11,497 bases of DNA from an uncultured Clostridia bacterium (GTDB taxonomy: Bacteria > Bacillota > Clostridia > UBA1381): NCBI GenBank assembly GCA_934462945.1, contig CAKSJF010000072.1:1-11497 (forward strand), in the 5' to 3' direction. A program made the translations under genes and the position numbers. Within the stretch, counting starts at the first letter, position 1; the number at the start of each line of letters is the position of its first letter. Below the pieces are notes generated by a model. That model was not told the DNA's origin and did not search any database. It saw only the letters and a program-made list of their open reading frames with translations. Positions 1-6,470 of this stretch are shown piece after piece.

Positions 1-2354
1 TTTGCAACATAGACATATCCCTTTTCCGGGTGTACCTTAATATATCCGTCCGACATTTCCTCGTTTACCAAAAACCAGGTTTTTCCGCCGTCCTCTGATT
101 TATAAAGTCCGCCCACTTCATCACTCTTGTGACTGGGAGCTGCCATATTGATTCCGTCTGTCACTCTCCAGAGCGTTGACCAATATGCAATCCGGCTGCC
201 GCCGATTTCCTCATCATAGCTTGACGGATCCCAGGCAAGCTGATCTCTGGTATCACGCTGCGCCTCCATACGGTGCGGCAGCACCTGCTGCCAGGATTCG
301 CTCATATCCTCGGAAAGATAAATTCCATTATGGGTCGGCTTGGTTGAAACAGACGAACCAATTGCAAGAACCCGGTTTTTATTGTTCGGATCGATTGCCG
401 TATCAACACAACCGTTTGCAACAAAACCGCGGTTCTTTCTCGTCCAGGTCTTTCCGCCGTCGGTGGAGCAGATCATGCCGTTGACATCAACACCGCCGAT
501 TAGGAACGTTCCGTCGATACTGTCTACCTCAATCGACTGCATCCACTGACCGCCCTCACCGCCGGAAATACCCTTTTCCTTTTGCTCTGCGGTCACCATT
601 GGAATCTGTTCCCAGACATTTCCCTTTTCGTTCATCACGTCATAGGTTTCATTTTTCGGCGCTGCGTCCCAGTCGACCGACTGAACCGTTTTTAATTCCT
701 TAGACGCCAGGTAAATATCCTTGCTTGCCCAGTAATTTTCGTCAATGTCTGAATATTTGCTGACATCTGCCGTTTCCTGATTTTCTAATTTTCTGCCGGA
801 TACGCGTACAAATAACGCTGCAGCCTCAGAACGGCGAACGGTGTTATCCCGTCCGAAGCTGCCGTCCGGATAACCCTTGATAATCTCTTTCGACACCAAA
901 GCCGTAAACATATCCTCCAGATTGTCTAAGCTTCTGCCATTTTGCAGAATATAGAGAATCTGCGAAAGCTGAAGTCTTGAAATCGGCTCATCCGATTCGG
1001 AAACCGCCGAGAAATCAGCACTCGGAGAAAGTCTTTTTGCCATCGACAGCGCTTCATTGACCGTAATGCTGTTTTCCGGACGGAACGTGGAATCCTCATA
1101 TCCGCATAAAAACGCGGCATTGGAAAAGCCTGAACCCGTGGTATAGCTTTCCGGAACATAGAGGGTTTCTGAAAGATCGCCCGAAAGCGCCGATCCGTTA
1201 ATGCCGGTTACACCGGTCAGCGAAACCGTATACTGCTCTCCTGCCTTGATCCGATCTTTTAATAACACCACATATGCCTTTTTTGCATCAGTTGCATCCA
1301 CAAATACACGCTGAACCAAATTATCCTGCCGTGTTCCGTCGATCAGAACATTTTCCATATGCAGCTGATTGATTTTCGTGTTAAAGGTATACTGCAATAC
1401 AGGAACACCGCCGGACTTTAATTCTCCGCCCAGCCATTCCTTTGCTACCACCTCTGCCGGAACATCCAGTTCCTCGGAAAGCGCAGTTTCCACCGAAAGC
1501 TTTGCTCCCTCTCTTGGCATGGTAAAGGAAAAGGTATTATCCTGCGTTTTTAATTCTTTATCATCTAAAATTACTTTGTTTACCGCAAAGTCGTTTTGCA
1601 GGCTGACTTTTCCTCTCACCTCCGAGCCGGGCAGAAAATAGCCTGCCATGCCCTTTTCCCCGGAGAGTAAAAGCTCTGCATTTTCTCCGACTTCGGTTTC
1701 AATTTTTTTATACTCTGCCGGAATTGCCTCCTCCGACGCTAAAAATTCAACCTCTTTAATGGTGATATCATCCAGCCACGGTTCGACATTTGTAATTGCA
1801 ACCACAACGCGGTCAGTTGTAATTGTTTCGCCAAAGCTGAAATCATAATAGGTTTGAAATAAGTCTTCTCCATTCCAGTATTCGCGCTCCGCCGGAGTCT
1901 GGAGCATTTTTCCCTCCAGGCTTTCTTCGCTCATAAGCTTTTGGAGCTTTGCGTCCTTTTTTGCATACACATCCACACCGGTCGGATAAGCCTGTGTCGG
2001 CTGATTCATCCAGGTTTGCACTGCCGGAGCGGCATAGACACGCACCTCCTTCACCGGAACGGGAACAGTTGTCTGAATTTCCAAAAGCGCGCAGTATTGA
2101 TTGCCGCGTTCGCCGTTTTCGTCAAAAATACCGATTCCGTTATAACCGGAAAGACTGGTTGTTGTATAAAAATCGCCGTCAAAGGTTCGATCCGTCTCGG
2201 ATGTGCCGGCTGAGGAACGGACGGTAAGCTTTGCGTTTCCTCCTCCAAGCATATTGATCTTTTCATTTTCAGCAGCAGCCGGAACAGCGGTAAATACACC
2301 CGATCCCATGCTGGCTGCCAAAAGCATTGCCAGTGCTTTTCTTTTTTGATTCAT
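1..2354 (-). CDS. Secreted SLH-domain protein with BNR (Asp-box) beta-propeller, 3' end outside window
   Basis: The frame stays open from the ATG at 2354 to the window edge, giving about 784 residues with no stop. Residues 1-28 form a Sec signal peptide (KRK, hydrophobic core, cleavage after PAAA). Roughly residues 40-220 look like a discoidin/F5-8C-type beta-sandwich. A bacterial Ig-like stretch (SbsA type) lies near 310-400. SLH repeats follow: FLCGYEDSTFRPENSITV from residue 415, a second from about 481 (IKGYPDGSFGRDNTVRRSEA), and the front half of a third at about 534-555 (YSDIDENYWASKDI). From about residue 595 a beta-propeller begins, with Asp boxes STDGGKTW (630-637) and SEDGGKTW (753-760). 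SLH repeats normally bind secondary cell-wall polymer, so the protein is probably displayed on the cell surface. The propeller recalls GH74, sialidase or VPS10-like folds, but no catalytic residues can be assigned. The gene follows the MalG-type permease gene by 12 bases, so it is probably cotranscribed with the importer. Its function is inferred, not known. Confidence 0.88.
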   Translation of the reverse strand, partial: MNQKRKALAMLLAASMGSGVFTAVPAAAENEKINMLGGGNAKLTVRSSAGTSETDRTFDGDFYTTTSLSGYNGIGIFDENGERGNQYCALLEIQTTVPVPVKEVRVYAAPAVQTWMNQPTQAYPTGVDVYAKKDAKLQKLMSEESLEGKMLQTPAEREYWNGEDLFQTYYDFSFGETITTDRVVVAITNVEPWLDDITIKEVEFLASEEAIPAEYKKIETEVGENAELLLSGEKGMAGYFLPGSEVRGKVSLQNDFAVNKVILDDKELKTQDNTFSFTMPREGAKLSVETALSEELDVPAEVVAKEWLGGELKSGGVPVLQYTFNTKINQLHMENVLIDGTRQDNLVQRVFVDATDAKKAYVVLLKDRIKAGEQYTVSLTGVTGINGSALSGDLSETLYVPESYTTGSGFSNAAFLCGYEDSTFRPENSITVNEALSMAKRLSPSADFSAVSESDEPISRLQLSQILYILQNGRSLDNLEDMFTALVSKEIIKGYPDGSFGRDNTVRRSEAAALFVRVSGRKLENQETADVSKYSDIDENYWASKDIYLASKELKTVQSVDWDAAPKNETYDVMNEKGNVWEQIPMVTAEQKEKGISGGEGGQWMQSIEVDSIDGTFLIGGVDVNGMICSTDGGKTWTRKNRGFVANGCVDTAIDPNNKNRVLAIGSSVSTKPTHNGIYLSEDMSESWQQVLPHRMEAQRDTRDQLAWDPSSYDEEIGGSRIAYWSTLWRVTDGINMAAPSHKSDEVGGLYKSEDGGKTWFLVNEEMSDGYIKVHPEKGYVYVA

Positions 2355-2359
2355 TCCTT

Positions 2360-2369
2360 CTCCTCCTTA
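2360..2369 (-). promoter_or_regulatory. Strong ribosome site overlapping the upstream stop codon
   Basis: On the minus strand the sequence TAAGGAGGAG contains both the permease stop (TAA) and a consensus Shine-Dalgarno. It lies 5 bases before the ATG of the SLH/propeller gene. The overlap suggests that ribosomes ending on the permease restart on the next gene, and it fixes the start at 2354. Confidence 0.85.
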
Positions 2370-3224
2370 TCCTTTTACTGCGCCGTCAATTAAGCCGGAA
2401 ACAAAATATTTATTTGCCGCCGCGTAAACTACTAAGACCGGAATCATTGCAATGACCGTTCCGGCAAGCATCAGATTCCACTGAGACGCGCCCTGCCCGG
2501 AATTTTTCAGCGCCATAATGCCGACAATCAAGGTTTGCTGATCGGTTCTTGTCATGGTAAACATTGCCGGCATAATATAACTGTTCCAGGAACCGTTAAA
2601 GGTCAGCACTGCGATTGTAGTCATAATAGGCTTTAAGAGCGGCAAAATGATCCGGAAGAAAATTCCGGTAAAGGTGCATCCGTCAATTCTTGCCGATTCA
2701 TCCAGTTCACGTGGCAGCGCGGCGATAAATCCCTTTACTAAATACATATTTACCACCGGAATGCCAAAGCAGGTCAGAACCACTAACCCCATCAGGGATT
2801 TGCTTAAATTAAACAGCGACAGTACCTCAAACTGCGGATAGATCGTGATTGATCCAAGGCTGATAAACATCAGAGAAGAAAAAACTGCAAAAATTATTTT
2901 TTTGAGCTTAAACTCTCCGCGTTCAAATACATAACCGCAGATTGATGAGGTTAAAAGTGTGATAATCACCGTTAAAACCGTGAACCAGGTACTGTTAAAA
3001 AACATTCTTCCGACATTCAGCTTATCAGACGTCCATGCCGACACATAGTTTTCCAAACTCCATTTTGCCGGAAAAAGCTTTGCCGGCTCGGTCATAATTT
3101 CCACATTTGTCTTAAAGGACGATAAAATGATATAAACAATCGGGAACATAATCACGATCAGAAAAACGGTCAGGATTGTATAAATCAATATTTTAGGTAC
3201 AAGCTTTATTTTTTTCTCTTCCAT
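2367..3224 (-). CDS. Carbohydrate ABC transporter permease, MalG/CUT1 type
   Basis: This 285-residue protein has the length and six membrane segments of MalG-like CUT1 permeases, starting with a hydrophobic helix at about residues 10-36. The cytoplasmic EAA loop, which docks on the ATPase, is at about 175-195 (DESARIDGCTFTGIFFRI) with the conserved Gly182 and Pro195. The C-terminus ends YFVSGLIDGAVKG, close to the family's usual ending. With the MalF-type partner encoded just upstream it should form the inner-membrane channel that receives sugar from the lipoprotein encoded first in the operon. No ATPase gene is present here. Many Bacillota CUT1 importers share one MsmK/MsmX-type ATPase encoded elsewhere, and that is the likely arrangement. 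The substrate cannot be read from the permease. Confidence 0.95.
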   Translation of the reverse strand: MEEKKIKLVPKILIYTILTVFLIVIMFPIVYIILSSFKTNVEIMTEPAKLFPAKWSLENYVSAWTSDKLNVGRMFFNSTWFTVLTVIITLLTSSICGYVFERGEFKLKKIIFAVFSSLMFISLGSITIYPQFEVLSLFNLSKSLMGLVVLTCFGIPVVNMYLVKGFIAALPRELDESARIDGCTFTGIFFRIILPLLKPIMTTIAVLTFNGSWNSYIMPAMFTMTRTDQQTLIVGIMALKNSGQGASQWNLMLAGTVIAMIPVLVVYAAANKYFVSGLIDGAVKG

Positions 3225-3229
3225 GATGT

Positions 3230-3238
3230 CCTCCCTTA
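3230..3238 (-). promoter_or_regulatory. Ribosome site overlapping the MalF-type permease stop
   Basis: The minus strand reads TAAGGGAGG, in which TAA is the stop of the upstream permease and the remainder is a Shine-Dalgarno site 5 bases from the MalG-type ATG. It is the same stop/ribosome-site overlap seen at the next junction, which supports coupled translation of the two channel subunits. Confidence 0.85.
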
Positions 3239-4165
3239 GTACAAGTTTGAAATCTTTTTCGTCATCCGCATGTATGCCACGCCGACAAACGCACAGATCA
3301 GGGATGAAATGATACTGATGGCACAGCCATAGCCGAGATCCATGTTTTTATTTGCCGCAAAGCCAGGCAGAAAGGCACGGATGATATAAGCCTCTGCGGT
3401 CAGGGTTTTGCCTGCCGGCGCGCCGTTTGTCATAACGATAATATATTCGCCTGTCCGGAGCGTTCCGTTAATGGCAAGCAGGAGAATCACCTGAAACACC
3501 TTTGAAATCATCGGAATGGTGATTTTAAAGAATTTCTGCACCGGATTTGCGCCCTCTACCTCTGCTGCCTCATACAAATCCTTTGGAACATTTGAGAGAG
3601 CGGCTGTGAAGTAAATCACATTGGTTCCCAATCCTGTCCAGATTCCGCCAAGAATCAAAACAAACATTGCCGTGCTCTTTTTGGAAAACCAGTCGATCGG
3701 TGCATTGATCCAACCAAGCCTTTGGAGCAGATCATTTGCAAATCCGAACACATCAAAGATGTTGGTAAAAATAACTCCGACAATTGCAACGCTGATTACG
3801 CTCGGAAGAAAATACATATTTCGGAATGCATTTGATCCTTTTAAGCCGCGGAACAAAAACATTGCTAAAATCAACGCCAGGCTGATTTCAATCGGCAGCT
3901 TGATAATCATATACTGAAAGGTGACAAGCCAGCCTCTCCAATAGTCTGTTCCCTTCTGAAACAGTGTAATAAAATTTCCCAGTCCGACAAACCGTGTGTT
4001 GGACGGAATCATGTCATAATAGTAAAACGCTTTCGCCGCTGACCAAAGAATCGGATAAATCGTAAAGACGAGAAATCCGACAATCGGAAAGCCTAATAAA
4101 AGATAACACTGCACTCTGTCGGAAGCTTTGATTCTATCCCATAAACTCATTTTTCTACCGTTCAA
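3236..4165 (-). CDS. Carbohydrate ABC transporter permease, MalF/UgpA (CUT1) type
   Basis: This 309-residue protein has six predicted membrane segments, beginning at about 18-43, then near 83-105, 115-137, 165-190, 220-245 and 278-300. The EAA loop at 199-218 (EAAEVEGANPVQKFFKITIP) has the conserved Gly205 and terminal Pro218. The gene lies between the sugar-binding protein and MalG-type permease genes, as is usual for CUT1 importers. The start chosen is TTG at 4165 because AAGGAGA sits 7 bases upstream of it. The in-frame ATG at 4150 lies 22 bases from that site and has no site of its own, so an ATG start would cost five residues but is less likely. The product would be a membrane channel subunit, probably for oligosaccharides. 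Confidence 0.94.
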   Translation of the reverse strand: MNGRKMSLWDRIKASDRVQCYLLLGFPIVGFLVFTIYPILWSAAKAFYYYDMIPSNTRFVGLGNFITLFQKGTDYWRGWLVTFQYMIIKLPIEISLALILAMFLFRGLKGSNAFRNMYFLPSVISVAIVGVIFTNIFDVFGFANDLLQRLGWINAPIDWFSKKSTAMFVLILGGIWTGLGTNVIYFTAALSNVPKDLYEAAEVEGANPVQKFFKITIPMISKVFQVILLLAINGTLRTGEYIIVMTNGAPAGKTLTAEAYIIRAFLPGFAANKNMDLGYGCAISIISSLICAFVGVAYMRMTKKISNLY

Positions 4166-4172
4166 TCTAATC

Positions 4173-4179
4173 TCTCCTT
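4173..4179 (-). promoter_or_regulatory. Ribosome site supporting a TTG start
   Basis: AAGGAGA on the minus strand lies 7 bases before TTG (4165-4163) and 22 bases before the first in-frame ATG (4150-4148). The spacing favours TTG initiation of the MalF-type permease. A weak start codon may keep permease output below that of the binding protein. Confidence 0.7.
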
Positions 4180-4192
4180 AAATGTCCTGTCT

Positions 4193-4223
4193 TGGGGCAT
4201 TGTAACAGTTTTACAATGCCCCA
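4193..4223 (-). repeat. Intercistronic stem-loop between binding-protein and permease genes
   Basis: Positions 4193-4205 and 4211-4223 form a perfect 13-bp inverted repeat with a 5-base loop (CAGTT on the plus strand), just after the binding-protein stop. On the transcript the stem is not followed by a U run; the next bases are AGACAGGAC. It is therefore not a typical terminator. Such hairpins after the first gene of a sugar ABC operon often protect the upstream message from 3' decay, giving more binding protein than permease. That role is inferred here. Confidence 0.8.
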
Positions 4224-4228
4224 TGTCT

Positions 4229-5629
4229 TTATCTGAGAAGCTTCCAATCCTTAATGATATACAGGTTTGGATCGTAGTCCGGATTATTTGCCTCATAAAC
4301 TGCCGTTCCTGCGTTACAAACCTCTGTTCTTCTTGCAAAAATACTGTCGATTTCCTCGTCGGACAGCTGCTCATTCAGGATTTCGAGCGTCATTTCTACA
4401 ATCCCCTTTTCGCCGGTAATATCACATGCTCTACCCAACGGCGGGCACTGGCTGAACTCTGTGAAGCTTGCAAAGGTTGCCCAGTTTCTCATGTTCATAT
4501 CGTCCGAGCCGGAAAGGTCAACTGCTTTGACAATTTCACTGTCGATCGGCATTCTGATGCCCTCTTTATAAAGTTCCTTCTGGATGTCGTCACTTGTGAA
4601 GAACTCATAGAGCGCGGCAATATTTTCTGCGCCGATTTTTTCAACTGACGCTTTATTCACAGAGAACATTCCGTCTGCGGATTCATACTGCATACCGGCA
4701 TGCTCCGGGTCAACCACCGGCAGCGGAGCAACTGCCCATTCAATTTTCGCCGGGAACTGATCTCTTAAAACGCCGACATCATAGCTGCCTGCAATCTTCA
4801 TACCGATCTTACCCTGACCAAAACGTGCACGCGCCGGGTCGTTGTCAATGCCTTCAATTCCAGGAACAACACTTCCGTCCTTCAACATATGTACATACGC
4901 TTTGATCACGGTTGCAGGGCCGGACATATCATATTCACCGGTCTGCGGATTGTAACCGTCTGTGATTCCGTTAATCGCAGAGGCTGTCATACTAATATCT
5001 GTGGAATAGAAACCGTCCCATTTTGCCGGGATGATAAATCCGTATTCCTGATTTGCTGTGTTGGTCAGTTTCTTTGCGTCCTCAACCACCTCATCCCAGG
5101 TAACCGGCGGCTTTGCATTTCCGTTTTCATCCACAATTCCGGCATCTTTAAACATCTGCACGTTGTAGATTAGACCATAGGTAGCAGTAGAAACCGGAAG
5201 ATCGTAAATTTTTCCGTGGTACTTTGCTCTGCCCTCTAACGCATTTTTCCCGAATTTCTCAATCATCTTTTCCATACCCGGAATATCGTCTAAAGCAGCA
5301 ATCTGATTCTTCTGCGCTCTTTCTGAAATTTTCCAGGTTGTAAAGAGATCCGGCGCCTGATCGGATGTGTATGCCAGATCAATCATCTGCTCCATATCGC
5401 CGTCCTTATGATCGTAAATCAATTCAATTCTGCGCTCTTTACCAATCGTTTCGTTAAATTCCTTTACCTTGTCCTGCATGTATTCCTTGTCATGCCCGTT
5501 ACTTCTCCACCAGTGAATCTGAACAATGTCGCCTCCGCCGGCGGTTTCCTTTTTGGTACAGCCTGTCATGCAGCCACCCAGGGTTGCCGCAGCTAAGGCC
5601 GCTGCTGTGATCTTTTTCCATAAATTCAT
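4229..5629 (-). CDS. Extracellular sugar-binding lipoprotein of a CUT1 ABC importer
   Basis: This 466-residue protein begins MNLWKKITAAALAAATLGGC, a lipoprotein signal peptide with lipobox LGGC and acceptor Cys20. A second MTGC follows at Cys24. The mature chain has the layout of family-1 solute-binding proteins: an early IHWWRSNGHDKEYM segment, APDLFTTW near residue 95, and GKIGMKIAGSYD in the middle. It should be anchored in the outer leaflet of the cell membrane and deliver sugar or oligosaccharide to the two permeases encoded next. It is first in its operon, 37 bases behind the promoter -10 box, with a modest ribosome site (AAAGGG, 10-base spacing). A xylo-oligosaccharide ligand is suggested only by the nearby GH10 gene. 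The protein itself does not reveal its substrate. Confidence 0.94.
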   Translation of the reverse strand: MNLWKKITAAALAAATLGGCMTGCTKKETAGGGDIVQIHWWRSNGHDKEYMQDKVKEFNETIGKERRIELIYDHKDGDMEQMIDLAYTSDQAPDLFTTWKISERAQKNQIAALDDIPGMEKMIEKFGKNALEGRAKYHGKIYDLPVSTATYGLIYNVQMFKDAGIVDENGNAKPPVTWDEVVEDAKKLTNTANQEYGFIIPAKWDGFYSTDISMTASAINGITDGYNPQTGEYDMSGPATVIKAYVHMLKDGSVVPGIEGIDNDPARARFGQGKIGMKIAGSYDVGVLRDQFPAKIEWAVAPLPVVDPEHAGMQYESADGMFSVNKASVEKIGAENIAALYEFFTSDDIQKELYKEGIRMPIDSEIVKAVDLSGSDDMNMRNWATFASFTEFSQCPPLGRACDITGEKGIVEMTLEILNEQLSDEEIDSIFARRTEVCNAGTAVYEANNPDYDPNLYIIKDWKLLR

Positions 5630-5665
5630 GTTTTGTCAGCCCTTTCTTTGTTTAACTTTACTCTC

Positions 5666-5694
5666 ATTATACAATAGCCACCCCGGAAAAACAA
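5666..5694 (-). promoter_or_regulatory. SigA-type promoter of the importer operon
   Basis: On the minus strand a perfect TATAAT (-10, 5671-5666) is preceded by a 17-base spacer and TTGTTT (-35, 5694-5689). Transcription should start near 5659, about 30 bases before the binding-protein ATG. The weak -35 box beside a perfect -10 box suggests a need for activation, which the adjacent response regulator could supply. That link is inference. Confidence 0.75.
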
Positions 5695-5726
5695 GTTTAA
5701 AAAACATATGCTTTTTTTAGGGACAT

Positions 5727-5754
5727 AAAAAAATGCCCGGAAAACCGAGCATTT
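5727..5754 (-). terminator. Intrinsic terminator after the response-regulator gene
   Basis: On the minus strand AAATGCTCGG, a TTTT loop and CCGGGCATTT form a 10-bp stem with one G-U pair, followed by a U tract (A run 5727-5733 on the plus strand). It begins 10 bases after the regulator's stop codon and ends about 30 bases before the -35 box of the importer promoter. It therefore separates the two transcription units. Confidence 0.9.
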
Positions 5755-5764
5755 CTTTAGGTTT

Positions 5765-6454
5765 TTATTCTTCTTTTCCATCTCCGTAAAGGTCAATAAA
5801 CTCAAAGACCCCTAAATTTTTCATATCCTTTACCAGACTTCGCATGCTGGTGGTATTCATTTTCTTTAAAATTCCGGATGCCTGCGCCCGAATTGTTCCC
5901 TCCTCCACATACCGATCCCGCGCAATATCCCGGTATTTCTTTCCGTAGTAAACACCTCTTAAAACGCTTAGCTCACTTTTGGAAAGCTTGCTGATCTGAT
6001 TCAGAATATAAAGCATGGATTTCTGATTCCGCATCGCGTCCATGGCTCTGCTTGCCAGGATATTGGAAATATAGGAATTTAACATCACGTTATCGTGATA
6101 CACATTCATCACCTTCGTGATCACCTCGTCATCCGAGGCGGTTTTATAAATAAAATCCTTTGCCCCAAGCGCGAATGCACGGAAAATATAGTCCTCAATT
6201 TCATGCACCGTAATCATCACGATTTTTAGACTCGGTTCTATCTCCAAAAGCGTTTCGATAATCTCCACACCCTCGCTGTCCGTCTGCATTTGAATATCCA
6301 GCATTAACACATCCGGCAAAGTTTTTTTCACCATTCTGATACATTCCTCACCGTTATTCGCCGTTCCCACCACCGTAACATCTTCAACCTTAGAAAACAG
6401 CTTTTTATAATAATCGCAAAAGTTTTCCATATCGTCACAAATTGCAAGCTTCAT
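5765..6454 (-). CDS. NarL/LuxR-type response regulator
   Basis: This 229-residue protein has an N-terminal receiver domain (about 1-120): acidic pair Asp7/Asp8, phospho-acceptor Asp53 in VLMLDIQM, Thr82 in MITVHE, and Lys104 in FIYKTAS. The C-terminal part (about 155-220) is a helix-turn-helix of the LuxR/NarL class, with LSKSELSVLRGVYYG, the DIA turn and the recognition-helix region EEGTIRAQASGILKKM. It should be phosphorylated by the kinase encoded directly upstream and then bind DNA. The gap to the kinase gene is 13 bases and the kinase stop lies in the regulator's ribosome site. Its targets are not shown by the sequence; the importer promoter, the kinase promoter and the xylanase genes are the nearest candidates. 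Sugar importers in Bacillota more often sit beside AraC-type YesN regulators, so a NarL-type partner is a less common choice. Confidence 0.95.
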   Translation of the reverse strand: MKLAICDDMENFCDYYKKLFSKVEDVTVVGTANNGEECIRMVKKTLPDVLMLDIQMQTDSEGVEIIETLLEIEPSLKIVMITVHEIEDYIFRAFALGAKDFIYKTASDDEVITKVMNVYHDNVMLNSYISNILASRAMDAMRNQKSMLYILNQISKLSKSELSVLRGVYYGKKYRDIARDRYVEEGTIRAQASGILKKMNTTSMRSLVKDMKNLGVFEFIDLYGDGKEE

Positions 6455-6464
6455 TTTTCGTTTA

Positions 6465-6470
6465 CTCCTA
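6465..6470 (-). promoter_or_regulatory. Ribosome site overlapping the kinase stop codon
   Basis: TAGGAG on the minus strand contains the kinase TAG stop and the Shine-Dalgarno of the response-regulator gene, 10 bases before its ATG. The overlap suggests coupled translation of kinase and regulator. Confidence 0.75.

Noticed and set aside
4193..4223. Terminator after the binding-protein gene
   Set aside because: The stem is perfect but no U tract follows, and the permease genes that must be coexpressed lie just downstream.
4223..4648. Plus-strand 141-codon ORF
   Set aside because: It is antisense to the well-supported binding-protein gene, has no ribosome site I can see, and has no recognisable protein features.
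5630..5764. Riboswitch or leader RNA before the binding-protein gene
   Set aside because: The predicted leader is only about 30 bases, too short for any known sugar or metabolite riboswitch.
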